NCBI GenBank assembly: GCA_029379385.1
Contig: CM055612.1
Coordinates: forward strand, 17,112,001 to 17,176,000
Source: Quillaja saponaria
Taxonomy: Eukaryota > Streptophyta > Magnoliopsida > Fabales > Quillajaceae
Length of the DNA: 64,000 bases
Direction: 5' to 3'
Shown here: positions 31,761 to 44,887 of the stretch, piece after piece
Numbering within the stretch: position 1 is the stretch's first letter
Layout: each line of letters begins with the position of its first letter
Made by a program: the position numbers and the translations under genes
Notes under the pieces: generated by a model
Database searches by the model: none
Told to the model about the DNA's origin: nothing
What the model saw: only the letters and a program-made list of their open reading frames with translations

Positions 31761-34436
31761 TTATTTATTTAAAAAAAAAATTATTTTACCAAAGGAATGG
31801 TTTTTTTAATCGAAGTTTAAAGACTTGTTTATTCATAATCATCACTAATTATTCTTCACACGTTAACTTCTTATCCACTTATACTTCTTAGATTCGTAAC
31901 ATGTGAAACTTTTCCAATACTAGATGTACACTAACATATATTAAATAAGCCTGATTAAGTTAAACGTGTAGCTTAAATAGCCGAAATTAAATTACATGAA
32001 ATTTTAGTATGATTCCCTTGAAAACAAAATTAGCTTTTTAGAAACATTAAACTTAATATTTTTATCACAACTCTCCACCACGGTTTTGCTACACCACTCT
32101 GACAATTAAACACCTACAATCTATGTTCAGAATCATACCATATTTTTTATTTAAAACTTAGATTAATGAACAAAATCAGATAATTACGTGAGTAAAATAA
32201 ATTAACTTCTAATTACTTTTAGTTTTTGCCAATATCTAAGGGTTTCTTAACTTTCTTATTTCCTCTGAAGGATGTATAAATATCTTTTCTATATATACGT
32301 AAAAATTCAAACATGTAAACAAAATGTGTAAAAATTTCCCTGTTACATCTTCATCAAATAGAGTACTAATAATATCTACATATTCTAAAGATTAAATTAG
32401 TTGACTAAAAGATTTAAAATATCCGGAAATCCTTTTATCTATTTCAATGGAATTGTCTATATAATATTGCTATACGTGACATATAATTTTCATTATATAA
32501 ACTTTTACAACTACCATTACTGGTATGTGACACTAATTTATTTATAGCAGTACTATATTTTCTTATTTATTGCAGTTTGGTTATATATCAGTACAGATTT
32601 AACTTACGATATATTTAAAAATTCTAACCTAAAGGGGCAATTTACAGAAAGCCAATAATGGGTTCTATTAACAACTGATCATTTTTAGCCTTTGAAATAA
32701 CTTAATGAATCTAGTAAATCTTTTTAGGAAACCCCATTGACTATAAATAGAATCTATACTGGTTCATACAATAATTGGTCATTAACGGACTAGCATTATA
32801 TACTGTTTCTTTTTAAAATTGATATTAGCACTATAATTTGTCTAATGATAAAATCAAATGAACGAAATGTTGAATTAAATTTTACTCATCTCCACTCGGT
32901 TTATTATTTTATGTTTTTTTTTTCAATTAAGAAAAGTAAAGAGAATATCAAATATATCATTGAAAATTCTGTTATTCTATTCAGAATGATATCACTTCCT
33001 AATTATCTATAACTGGTTATATTTCTAGCATGAGTATCACTTCAGTATCACTAAAATTACATAAAACAAAATCAAGATCTAAATCAACTTTAAATTACTT
33101 GTGAGTATATATTTTATATCCATATAGGTATAATGTTCATTTATTTTATCTATACTGGTCCTTATTTTTATAATCGAGACTTACATCATATTATTCTAAT
33201 TTCATTGTTTAATATCATATTATAACAGTAAATTAAGTTTGCTATTGATATAGGTTCTGATTATACATTTTAAATATTATTTACTCTAATTCACAATATT
33301 CATCAATTCAGTTTCTTTTATGCTCATGTTATTTATCACCACCTCTCAACGTACATATCGAGACTCATTAATCTTATTAATTAAAAGTTTCACACTATCT
33401 TAAACTTAACGTTTTTACAGTCAACATTCCTAATGTTACCATACCGAGTTGTAACTCCTTGTTAAATGTTTGCAACATAACACAAAATATTTCACATGTT
33501 ACTCCTTACTTCTTACTCTCATGATTTATGAAAGATAATGAAACATTAATAAACTCAAATGCATAATTAAGATCTCATTATACGTCATTGGTTATGGAAA
33601 ATAGTTTTTGGAACATTATTCCTTCTTGATCTAAACTTAATAGTATTCCAAGTGTAAGAAGAATCTTGAGTCTTTACAATTGATCAAATAAATTACAAAT
33701 ATTAGGGAAAAGAAGAATTCAACTACTGTTAATCATTACACAATCAGAACGAATCATTCTTTTCTTTTAATTGATAAGTGTATTATTTCCAAGATTCAAT
33801 ATTTAATATTAGAATTAGTCTGCAAGCCTAACAATAAAATGAAACTTTTCATACCTCTTAAGGAAAAGGTTTGGGAGGAAATAAATGGATTACACACGTA
33901 TATATGTTTCCACAATCCACTTCACAGTAAAATAAATAGGTTTGAAGTGGGTTTCTTCAATATTTCATAAAATTTACATAAAGTAGATCATTTATTTCCT
34001 TTGCTCCTCCTTATTCTTATTTAAATCTTGGGTGTAATAGTTTTACAAAAAACTATTTATTTAATTAAATTAAACTGATGAACTTGCCTCTTATGGAGGC
34101 TACTATTGCGAGATTTAAAATTTCAGCTAAAATTACTCATCATTTGTTATAACTCAATTCCTTATCAAAGACATCTAAGATCTGATTAACTCCTGATCGA
34201 CACCATTATTCTAGTATTTCACACAACTAAGAACATGACACGTCGTCGTGTCTAAACGAACACAAATGAATTTCACACTCATTTACCATATAAGGCCAAG
34301 GATAATGCATTAGAGAATCACAACTTGAAGTTTCAAAATGAATTAAAACGTTTTACTAAGTCCACATATGCCCCAGGTAATGTACATAAACAAAGCAACA
34401 CGTCCCACATTTGCAGTCAAAGACCTCTAAACCCAA
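31761..34436 (-). mobile_element. Non-coding internal region of nested gypsy element
   Basis: About 2.7 kb between the chromodomain remnant and the PBS. It is AT-rich with no frame over about 60 codons and no gag, protease, RT or integrase word that I can read. Either the coding part was replaced, giving a LARD-like non-autonomous element, or it has decayed beyond recognition. Autonomous members would have about 4.5-5 kb here. Confidence 0.5.
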
Positions 34437-34448
34437 GCTCTGATACCA
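34437..34448 (-). other. Primer binding site (tRNA-iMet) of nested gypsy element
   Basis: Minus-strand TGGTATCAGAGC, three bases inside the LTR end at 34452. Together with the PPT at 31611-31625 it defines a minus-strand element. It is the only gypsy LTR in the window with an adjacent PBS. Confidence 0.85.
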
Positions 34449-34451
34449 ACT

Positions 34452-36090
34452 TGTCACACCCCCACAGAGGCATGACTGGCCAGAGGATTGGTTAACCAAT
34501 CCACCACAACCCTGACTTTAAAACAAAATAACAAACCAGACTCATGACCCGACTAAAGAATAAAAGTAGCTTTTCTAAAACTGAAGTTCACTGTAAAAGT
34601 TTACTTCCTGTAATAATTAACAAGTTACTGGAAATTTTTGCAGTGGTTCCTTGCAATATGGAACATGCCTCAAAATACAAATACATATACTCATGATTTC
34701 ACATAACAATAACATAAAGATAACAAAGAGCTTCACTCCATCCACATTATAAACAAGACAAATAACTAAACACTTACATCATTCGAAATAAGACCCCTAC
34801 AATTCTAGTGTGAATGCAAATTTTCATCCTCTAACTTCAGGTCTGAGATCCTGGAATTATCTTGCCATACTCAATTAGCAAGTCACAAGCTCAGCGACGC
34901 CATGTACCACACTCTTGTTACTAAAAAAAAATCTTCAAGAGAGGGGTGAGTCCTATGGACTCTGTGAGTGAAAAATCATACCCAAAGGATACTACCATCA
35001 CCCAACACAAATGTATAACATATATAATAACCTCATGTAACATTATTCATATCTTAATTCACATTACACGTATACATTATGCTCGTCATAAATTCACAAT
35101 TTACATGAAACATAGTATTACAAATTAATCAGAGCAATAATATCAAACAAAGCAATCAAAGGGCCAACAAGTGACTCAGCCCCGCACAACATTATCATCC
35201 CCTACCAGGCATTTACGAGCCCACACAACAAATTGATCTCCGTACACAATCCATCCTACCGGGACTGAGCACTCAATTTAAAAATAAAAAAACATTTATT
35301 AGAATCAGAATTTTCTTATGATCTTAAATTATAGCATCTTAGGTGCACCTGGGTTTTTAATTTAGGAGATTAAAATTACTTTTCATAAAAATCTCACTTT
35401 GTTGGCCCTTATCAACCACAACCAATGTTAAACAAAACAATCAATATCAAACAAACATAATTTAAATAAATTATTGAAATACTCTAGTTGCTTATTTTCC
35501 ATATATCATGTATATTCAAATAAACATATAATTACACATACTAATCCAGCCCCTAAAAGGCAGCAATTAACCACTCACCCATAACTGATTCAATTTGTCA
35601 CTCAAACTTGCGTCCACGCGTCTTATCAGGTCCACATTAGAATCTGGAAGAATAGCTTAAGTTGTTTGCCCACAAATGGAAAACTCAGGCTCAAGCAAGA
35701 AGAAGGCAAGGGATGGTATTTAAGACAAAACACGGTTAAAGAGTGAAAAAAAAAGAAGAATAAGACTAGGTCGGTGTAGATAAAGGAACAAAGACAAAGA
35801 TAATATGATATAATAATATATGCTTATGGTCTAGCTTTGCTCCTTAAATTGGTGGTGTAAAATCAATTTCCACATAAAAAAAATTATATATACGTATATA
35901 CATATTGCTTCAAGTTTTAATTAATCAATAATATAATATAACAAAATTAGTTCCTAATCACATGTGTGTGTATATATTTTATTTTATTTTATCATTTTTG
36001 TTTTCACCCATCAATAATGCTTATACCATTAACTTTAAAATTTTCCAGTTACCTAATAAAGTAATAGTAAAAATTCTCTTACTTACATAA

Positions 36091-36122
<32 letters not shown>

Positions 36123-36452
36123 ATATATATATTTTTTAATTCTACTTTCTAGCTTAAAAAAAATACATGTTGCAAAAATTAATCTTGTTGCATCAATAAA
36201 TATAAATATTTGTACACTTGTTGTATACCTTAATAAAAATTACCCACTAATTTTTATTTATTTTATTTATTTTTTTTTAAGCTTCAAGTTAACCAATTAT
36301 ATAATAAAAATTAACTCTTTCTTTATTTCTATATTTACTTATTCAAGTATTCAATTACGTAAACTTTACTTTGTGTAACATTTTGTTCACCTACCCACAA
36401 CTAGTCATGTACAAATATTCTAATATGTACATTAATGTATCCAGTTATTATA
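34452..36452 (-). mobile_element. Ty3/gypsy 5' LTR (about 2.0 kb), minus strand
   Basis: The minus-strand LTR end GGGGGTGTGACA is at 34452, followed by a PBS. The start is near 36452 (plus-strand word AATGTATCCAGTTATTATA, a mutated TGTTATAACTGGATAC on the minus strand). The terminal block, the hairpin region near 34975-34995 and the GTGGTTAATTG region near 35565 are all recognisable. An AT dinucleotide run lies at 36091-36118. It sits inside LTR Q. Confidence 0.75.
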
Positions 36453-38478
36453 GAAATCAATTAAGAGTTCTAAAGAGAAAATGTAGCTTAGGATTTTGAG
36501 ATGATGTCTGGAAAATTTCATAACCTGGTTCCACGTATATTTGCTAATAGAGTTGCTGGACTGAGGCTAGGTCCATGTAGGAATTTTAGTGAGCTTTACT
36601 CAGTCCAGGAGACTTCGTCGGTGTTTGTCGTTGGAATAGGACCTCTAAATAAAAAAATTTCCTAACATTCTAGAGAGTAAATCTAGAGTGTTTGGGTTTC
36701 AATTCCTTTTATGAATATTTTGGAGATGTTGGAATTCAAGGTAATGATTACAGAAACTGATTGAACCTGTTTTAGAGTAACTAACATTAAAGTGTTTTAA
36801 AGGTTGAATTAGGAATAGAGTTATGAAGATGAAATGTTCCTAACACCTTGATAAGCTAGACTAAAAAATTTCATAATTTAATTCTCGAGTACAAACTTTT
36901 ATAAGCTTGGGAGTCCGATATTGACAACCAGGAATTTGTACAGTGCCCTGTTTTTGGTTCGTGTGAGGAATTGAGTAAGTTCAAGGTTGATTTTAGCAAA
37001 AGTTTCTCAATAAGAAAGATAGTTAACTTCCTAAAGTTAATGTTTAAACTTGGTTTGGTTAAATTAGGTTAAGTATGTAAGTTGAAAATGAACATATATC
37101 TAAGGGGGTTGTGAAAATGCCTAAAACAAATAAACTTTAAATAAATATTCAAAACTTAGCAACTCTATATTTTTGTAATTAAAATGTTATAACTAATAAA
37201 ATTGATAAATTAAATAATATGTGAACAATTTAATTGCTGCTTTAGAAAGAGTTGTGGAATCAACGATGCGCATAATCGCAAGAGTAAGCGACGAATGAAA
37301 TTGGTTAAAGGTGAGTTGTTAATTATTACCTTTTGGTTGTTAGATTAGTGTATTTGACTGTTTGATATATTTATATATATTTATATATATGTTATATAGG
37401 GGTGAATAAAAAGTGTATTGATATGATTGAGTTATGTGAATTGTGTTTGATGTTTGAAATTGATTGTGGTTGATAAGAGCCAATGAATTGAATTTTTTTC
37501 CAAATGATTTTATTTCTAAATATGAAATCCAAATGCACCTACGATATGTTAATTTAATATTCTGATATGAGATTTCTCTGATAAATGTTTTTAAAGAATT
37601 GAGTGCTTTGCCCTGGTAGGTGGATTAGAAAAAGAGATTCAGTGATTTCATTTTTGATTCTATTTGGTGTGCAAGCACAAAACTGCCTGGTGGGAGGTTG
37701 TGTGCAGGGCTGAGTTACTCAGTTGGCCCTTTGCTTGCTTTGTATGCTTTGATTTCCTTGATTGTTTTAATTAGATTATACAATGTGCTAATTGAACTGT
37801 GCTTATTAAGTGTTATGTTTTTGTAACTGTGTAAGTGAAACCTTAGTAATTTTGTGATTTGTAATATGCTGATATATTAAATGACTATATATATTTCATT
37901 ACTTGTGTCGAGTAATGCTAGTACTCTTTGGGTACCATGTTCTACTCACTGAGTTCGTAGAATTCACCCCTCCTTTGTGGATATTTTTTCAGTAACAGGA
38001 TCTCAAAGGACGCTAACCCTCGATACTAAGCTTGCTGAGTGTTTGCCGGCAAGGTATATTCGGAATCTCAGGCTTGAAGTCAATGGTGAAAATTTGTAGT
38101 CACACTAGAACTGTAAGGCATTTGATTTTGTATAATGTAATTGTCTAGTTATTTGTCTTGTTTTTGTTGTGGACGGACTAGAGCTCCTTGTTGTCTTTGC
38201 TATTATTGTTGTTAGTGTATAAAAAAAAAGAATATATGTTGTTTATACTATATGGGCATGTTCCACTTTATGGGGAATCGCTGCCAAAATTTTTAGTAAA
38301 TTCTTATATGTTTCAATAAATAAACTTTTATACCTAACTTTTGTTTTATAGAATTTACTTTTATTCTTTAGTTTAGTCAAGAGTTTTGTTTGTTTCTTTA
38401 TTTTGAAGTCAGGGTTACAAAGGTTTGGTTATCCAATCCTCCGGCCAGACCTGCTTTTGTCAGGGGTGTGACAGTATG

Positions 38479-38780
38479 ACTAACAAGTTTTATTTTTTGA
38501 AAATTTGTACAACTTTGTATATCCCTTTTATTCTTATAAAAAGAAATAACATACTCTTCCTCCATTCAACGAGCATTTTCTTGGTCATTAAGATTTTATT
38601 AAAAAGATTTGTGAGGCAAGTTACTTCAATATCTTCTAAACATATCTAAACTTCTATAGGGATATCATCCAGTCTGATTGTTTTACAACTTTTCATTTTT
38701 TGAAAAGCTTTTTTAACTTCATGTGGTCTAATCTGAAGAACAAATTTTTAGTTTATGTAATTTTTTAAAAATAAAACTTT
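38479..38780 (-). pseudogene. RTE-type LINE, upstream part of RT
   Basis: Continues the LINE beyond LTR Q. Minus-strand words related to GIPIEVWRCLGE (here around the phrase DWMISL), a ...LFNK... block, and a KG/IYK block for the usual NKGDIQNCTNYRGIKLM, which runs straight into the LWERV block at 30340. Highly broken. The 5' part of the LINE (ORF1, endonuclease) is not found. Confidence 0.6.
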
Positions 38781-39507
38781 TTTTGGTAACTAATCATTTT
38801 TTTTTATCCTAAGAGCAACTGGCATATGCACAAACATAAAAGTAGGAAAAAAAAAATATCATATGGTTTTTGTTTTTTTCTTGGTGACTTTTTTTTATGT
38901 TGTAAGTTTTAATTGTTTATTTTATATATGTTTAAAAATTAAAAATATTTTATTTGAGATAGATGTATTGACATTTGTGTCATCTTTTATTTGGTCATGT
39001 GAGATTGTATTGGTCTACGTCATCTTTTGTTAAGTCAATTTGGACAGAAGATAACAACATGAACCATATTGATTCGATTTTGAAACTATAAGTTTTTAAT
39101 TTTAACTTTTTAAACTATAAGCACTAAGATGGAATCCATTGCAAACTATATGAATGAAAAGTGTAATTTAGCTTAAATTTTAATTGAAAACTTTTATTGG
39201 GACACACCATTCATACTAACGCATACACCATTTTAATCATTTGTTAAATTAACTCAAAAATATAATAATATATTAAACTTTTATTGGGATAAAATAAGAC
39301 TCACTAAATTTAATTATTTATAACTAACTATTTATAATTCTACATATAAAAAAAAAAAAACTTTCATTAAATTTTTTCTTATAAAATTTGATCTTTTAGG
39401 CATACTATTGAAACTTGAAACCCAAAATGAGAAAGAAAAAAAAAAAATTAAAGTATCATTTTCTACTGAATGTAATTCACTTAAAATAAAATATATATGG
39501 TTCATAC
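38781..39507. other. Unassigned AT-rich stretch
   Basis: No reading frame with a recognisable family. A- and T-runs are frequent, including about twelve A at 39349-39360. It separates the LINE remnant from the minus-strand solo LTR. Confidence 0.4.
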
Positions 39508-42500
39508 TGTCACACCCCTCACGGAGGCATAACTGGTTGCAAGATTGGAGAACCACACCTCTATGACCCTAACTTCAAAACAAAGTAACGCCCATGACTT
39601 TTAGCCTATCCAAAGGATAAAAGTAACTTTTATAAAACAAAAGTTTATTGTAAAATTTTATTTTCTGAAATAGTTAACAATTTACTGAAAAATTTTGGCA
39701 GAGGTATATGGAACATGCCTCCAAACAGAAATGCCTATGCTTATGAACTCACACAACAATAACACCAAGACAACAAGGAGCTTCACTCCATCCACATCCT
39801 AATCAAGACAAATAACTAAACTCTTACATCATGCCAAAATTAGACACCTCACAGGTCCAGTGTGAATGCAAACCTTCATCCTTATTTGCAAATCTAAGAT
39901 ATTAAAAATATCGTGTGTAACATATAGATAGTAACATCATGCAATATTGCTCATATAACATTTCACATGACACATATACATGATAAGTTTCACAAATTTA
40001 CAATTTATAGGACACACAAGATCACAATTTAAATCAGAGCAACAACATCACGCAAAGAAACTAAAGGGCCAACGAGTGACCCTAGCCCTGCACAACATTA
40101 TCACCCCCTACCGAGCATTTACGCGCCCGCACAATAAATTGATCTCCGTACACAATCCATCCCACCGGGATTAAGCACTCAATTAAAAAAAATATTTATC
40201 AGAATTAGAATTTTCTTATGATTTTAAATTAGAACATCCTAGGTGTACCTGAATTTTCAATTTCCGAGATAAAAATCACTTTTCATAAAAATCTCACTTT
40301 GTTGGAACTTATCAACTACAACCAATGTCAAACAAAGCAATCAATATCAAACAAGTATAATTTAAATAAATTATTGAAATACTATACTTGCTTATTTTTC
40401 CTATATCACGTATATTCAAATAAACATATAATTACACATACTAATCTAGCCCCTAAAGGTAGCAATTAACAACTCACTCGTAACCAATTTCATTCGTCAC
40501 TCACACTTGTGTCCAAGCATCTTATCAGGTCCACATTAGAATCTGGAACTGAAATTCATATTCCCAACTAATACTTAGTTCATAAACGTGATTGTTATAA
40601 TCTTTTAATTCCTAAGCTTCTATCTCAACTTGTATAGGTTTCTTTATGAAAGTTTTCTATTAAGCTATTTCGTGTCAAGTAGTATAAAGAAACATTTTAA
40701 ATGTCTTGACAATGCATAGGGTAGAAGAAACCATTAGAAAAGATAGAATGCACTAGTGAGTTAGAGATGTTGAAGTTGTCCAAACTTGGGGTTTGGACCA
40801 GTGTCCACTTTAGTGGTCATATCTTTCTCTAGGAATTTCCAAATCCAATTTTATAAAATTTATAAAATGTTAGACACATGTAGCTTTATAATGGTATATT
40901 ATTTGTAATTTTTGGATTTGTGTATCAATACAGTTTATTCTTTGAAGTTGCATCAAATTCTACAAAACACATGATTTTGACAGCCCTGACCTTACCTTAG
41001 TTAATTGAACATAACTTTCTCTAGGAAAAACAAAATCTGATTCTATTTGTTGGGTTTATTAATAGACAAGTATATAAATCTTTATTACACTGAAAATTTT
41101 CCTAAAATCTGTCATGAACCCACTCAATTTCTTACATGAACCAAAAACAGGGCACTAAAATCCTGCATGACCTCACCCGAGTCTAACAGCTCTAACTCGT
41201 AACATACTTGGAACCAAGCTACGAAATTTTGTAAAAAACATTTCCAGACTATAAGCTACATTTTATCTTTTTAACTCTTAATTTAATTCTGCCCTGAAGA
41301 TACTCGAAATACCGAATTTATGTTACCCACGAAATCTGTCCCCTGCACCCATTCAAAACCACTTAACTCACTTTTTCCAACACTTTATTTCCAACTAACC
41401 CTCCTTTGATCACATCTACTACTCACTTTCTTTCACTCCTTAACTCAATACATCCACTAATCCTTTTGCTCTTGTTATGAACTTTTATTTAAATTTTTAA
41501 AACAATTAGCCATCAAGACTTAAATTTACCAAGTTTTAATTACAAAGTTCTACTTAGGTTTCTTGTAAACATTTTATCAAACACCTTGGATGCATAAATT
41601 ATTTCCCTTAATGTGTATGTATATCTATATATATACCTATCCAACTTAATCACTATCCCATATTAATTCAACAATACTAACAATTCCAATGTTAATCAAT
41701 GTGATCAATTCCAATTCGCAATTAAGTTAAACCAACTACTTTGTATTTATAAACCTTGAATCAAACAATATTCATAACACCTAATCCAAACCTTTTTCTT
41801 TGTTCCTACTTTCACTCTTTGTTCATAATCCTTTTGTTCACAATTCATTTAATTCCTAAACCCAAACATTAATTCACAAGGAAATTTCCAACTTAAGATA
41901 GATACATAAAAGAATAGGAGGAATAAGGTTATTGAAAATACCCCTTAGAATCCACTCAACGTCTGCCTTTAATATTCATGGCTGCCCCCACTTACACAAC
42001 CAACAAGGAGACATCACTTGCTGCAAGACTGGCTGTAACACAGTCCTAGAACAGAGCAGTAATGCTACTCATGGCAAGCCAAGGAGAGTTGCCGTCTTCA
42101 CCCCTCATTCAACTGTTGCATCATGGAGGAAAAGGAAGCTTGTCTTGGATGGAGGAAGGGAATAGCTAAAAGATAAGAGTAGGATAAAGAAGAGCAGCAG
42201 CAACGTTGCTACTGGTTGTCTACAACCCAAGCTGGATTTTAGCTCAAAACTCTTCAAATTACTTTCTGAGGTTGAGGATGGTTACAAGGATGCTAAGGTT
42301 GCCTGCTAAGAAAAACTCCCCACCTCCCTTAAATCCAAGCTTCCACGACCTCCCAAAGGAAAGAAGAAAGAAATTCACCAAAGAATTAAGGTTTGGTAAC
42401 AACACTTAAAAGGGTTCACGGCCAAACCAAGAGAAAAACAAAGGGCAAGGAAGGGAGACCCACGATTGCACCATCAAGAAGTCAAATCTAGAATGGTCGA

Positions 42501-42700
42501 GAGAGGCAGTAGAAGGATGAAAAGGGTAGGTCCGCTGAAGATGAAAAGGAAATTAGAGGAAAAAGAAAAGAAGAAAAAAAAATCCAAGAAAAATCAAGTC
42601 AAGGTCGAAATTGTGTGATAGAAAATGCTTTCTTGTTATATCCATATCTACATATATTTACTTTTTGGCTTATAAACATATAATGCAAATTTATTCTTAG

Positions 42701-42740
<40 letters not shown>

Positions 42741-42971
42741 ACATATATTTACTTATTTATTAATTGCTTACTCACTTTAATTTACTTGACTACAAAACCA
42801 CTTATTTTTGTTTTCAGGATCAAATACACAAAATAAAAGTTATACAAAAATATCAAATTTTAACATGTTTAACTATACTATTCTTTAATTAATTTGTTTA
42901 TTCTATAACATAACTTTACACATTGTGTGAAAAACTCAATTTTTCGTTATCGAGTTATGAGAGTTGTAACA
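39508..42971 (-). mobile_element. Solo Ty3/gypsy LTR, minus strand (3.46 kb)
   Basis: Plus-strand left end TGTCACACCCC at 39508; the minus-strand start TGTTACAACTC is at 42971. Flanks are CATAC and CATAA. Body landmarks are present in inverse order, including the tract near 40560-40990. The hairpin region is deleted between about 39900 and 39960. A GC-richer variable block lies at 41930-42600 and an AT run at 42703-42738. No PBS, PPT or pol lies beside it. Confidence 0.8.
41930..42600. other. GC-richer variable segment of the 39.5-kb solo LTR
   Basis: Relatively GC-rich block with open frames on the plus strand (41932-42165, 42206-42409) that show no known domain. On the LTR's own strand it sits roughly 370-1040 bases from the start, the same slot that holds the AFB fragment in LTR S. 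Its right edge is purine-rich on the plus strand, that is pyrimidine-rich on the LTR strand, as in the other copies. Confidence 0.4.
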
Positions 42972-44887
42972 CATAACTATATGAAGGATGAAAGGGCCAA
43001 CGAATTTAATTTTTTTTCCAAAATGATTTTATATTCAATTAACTAAGGTAAGGTCAAGCTGTCAAAAATCCTGTGTGTTACAGAATTTGATGCAAATTCA
43101 AACAATAAACTGTATTAATATACAAATTTAAAAATTATAAATGATATACCATTATAAAGGTACATATGTCTAGTATTTATTAAATTTTACGAAACTGGAT
43201 TCAAAAGTTTTTAGAGAAAAATATGGCTGTTAAAGTGGACATTGGTCCAAACCCCAAGTATGGGCAGTTCCAACATTTCTAACTCACTAAGTGCTTTCCA
43301 TCTTTTCTAATGGTTCCTCCTACCCTATGCTCTGTCAAGACACTTAAAAGGCTTCTTCATTATTAACCTTATTACCTAAAGTTCAATTCATATTAATTGA
43401 CATGTAATAGTTTAAAGGAAAATTTATATAAAGAAACCTATATAAGTTAAGATATAAGTTTAGTAATTAAAAGAGTATAACAATAACGTTTATGAACTAA
43501 GTATTATTTGGGATTATGAATTTCAGTTCTGGATTCTAATGTGGACCTAATAAGACGCGTGGACGCAAGTATAAATGACGAATAGAATCGATTAAGGGTG
43601 AGTGGTTAATTGCTTCCTTTAGGGGCAAGATTAGTATATGTAATTATATGTTTATTTGAATATACCTGATATATAGAAAGTAAGCTAGTAGAATATTTTA
43701 GTAATTTGTTGGAATGATGTTTGTTTGATAATGGTTGCTGTGTTTGACATTGGTTGTGTCTGATAAGGGCTAACAAAGTGAGATTTTTATAAAAAGTAAA
43801 TTTTATCTCCGAAATTAAAAAGCTAATTATATGTTTATTTGAATATACCTGATATATATAAAGTAAGCTAGTAGAATATTTCAGTAATTTGTTGGAATGA
43901 TGTTTGTTTGATAATGGTTGCTGTGTTTGACATTGGTTGTGTCTGATAAGGGCCAACAAAGTGAGATTTTTATAAAAAGTAAATTTTATCTCCGAAATTA
44001 AAAATCCAAGTGCACCTAGGATGTTCCGATTTAAAATCATAAGAAAATTCTGATTCTGATAAGTGTTTTTTTTTTTTTTATTGAGTACCCAGCCCCAGTG
44101 GGATGGATTGTGTACGGAGATCAATTTGTTCTGCGGGCACGTAAATGTCCGGTAGAGAGTGATAATGTTATGCGAGGCTAAGTCACTCGTTGGCTCTTTA
44201 TTGCTTTGCGTGATATTGTTGCGTTGACTTCAATTTTGATCCTGTGTTTCATTTGAATTGTGAATTTGTGAAACCTACAATGTGAAATGTTAAATGGATC
44301 ATGTTAATATGTATAGTATACATTTGTGCTGAGTGATGCTAGTACCCTTTGGGTACGATTTTCTACTCACAGAGTCCATAGGACTCATCCCTCTTCTGTG
44401 GTAAAAAAATTTTAGTAATAGGAGATCGTTACATGTCATCACCGAGTTTGTGACTTGCTAATTGAGTACAGCAAGGTAATATAAGGATCTCAGACTTAAA
44501 GTTAAATGATGAAAATTTGCAATTACACTAGAACTGTGGGGGTGCCTAATTTTGAAGGATGTAAGTGTCTAGTTATTTTTCTTGGTTATGATGTGGTTGG
44601 AGCAAAGTTCCTTGTTATTTTTATGTTATTGTTATGTAAAATCATGATGCTGTGTATTTGTATTTTGAGGCATGTTTCGTATTGCAGGAAACCTCTGCCA
44701 AATTTTTCAGTTACTTCTTAATTATTACCAGAAGTAAACTTTTATAGTGAACTTCGGTTTTAAAAAAGCTAGTTTTATTCTTTAGTTAGGTCATGAGTCA
44801 GGTTTGTTATTTTGTTTCAAAGTCAGGGTTACGATAAATTGGTTACCCAATCCTCCGGCCAGTCATGCCTCAGTGAGGGGTGTGACA
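42972..44887 (+). mobile_element. Rearranged Ty3/gypsy LTR piece
   Basis: Begins with about 60 bases of downstream LTR sequence (GGGCCAACGAATTTAA), then steps back to the TTCAATTAACTAAGGTAAGG tract, and continues in order to the terminus GAGGGGTGTGACA at 44887. The perfect palindrome GTACCCTTTGGGTAC is at 44342-44356. The usual start is missing. It directly abuts the left limit of duplication copy 2. An internal 183-bp tandem duplication is listed separately. Confidence 0.7.
43641..44006 (+). repeat. 183-bp tandem duplication inside the LTR piece
   Basis: Two near-identical units, 43641-43823 and 43824-44006. Both start TAATTATATGTTTATTTG and end ATCTCCGAAATTAAAAA, with only a few differences. 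Other LTRs of the family have one unit here. High identity suggests a recent local slip or unequal exchange. Confidence 0.9.

Larger units (their letters stand above)
30353..38473 (+). mobile_element. Ty3/gypsy LTR Q inserted in the LINE, containing a nested element
   Basis: Starts TGTCATAACCC at 30353 and ends CAGGGGTGTGACA at 38473, with a perfect 5-base target duplication GTATG (30348-30352 and 38474-38478). Both flanks are LINE RT sequence that joins across the gap. The left arm is 30353 to about 31560 and the right arm is 36453-38473, with GTACTCTTTGGGTAC at 37921-37935. Between them lies a minus-strand gypsy element. The two arms add up to about 3.2 kb, the size of other solo LTRs here. 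Confidence 0.8.

Noticed and set aside
41932..42409. Two plus-strand frames that look like a small gene
   Set aside because: They run against the orientation of the solo LTR that contains them and show no domain or start context beyond chance.
42703..42738. AT dinucleotide run as a cruciform or origin
   Set aside because: Similar runs occur at 36091, 46024 and 53492. They are ordinary microsatellites in AT-rich DNA, with no other origin features.
43606..44124. 172-codon minus-strand open frame with an internal repeat
   Set aside because: The internal repeat is simply the 183-bp DNA duplication in an LTR; 183 is divisible by three, so the frame stays open by chance. No domain is visible.
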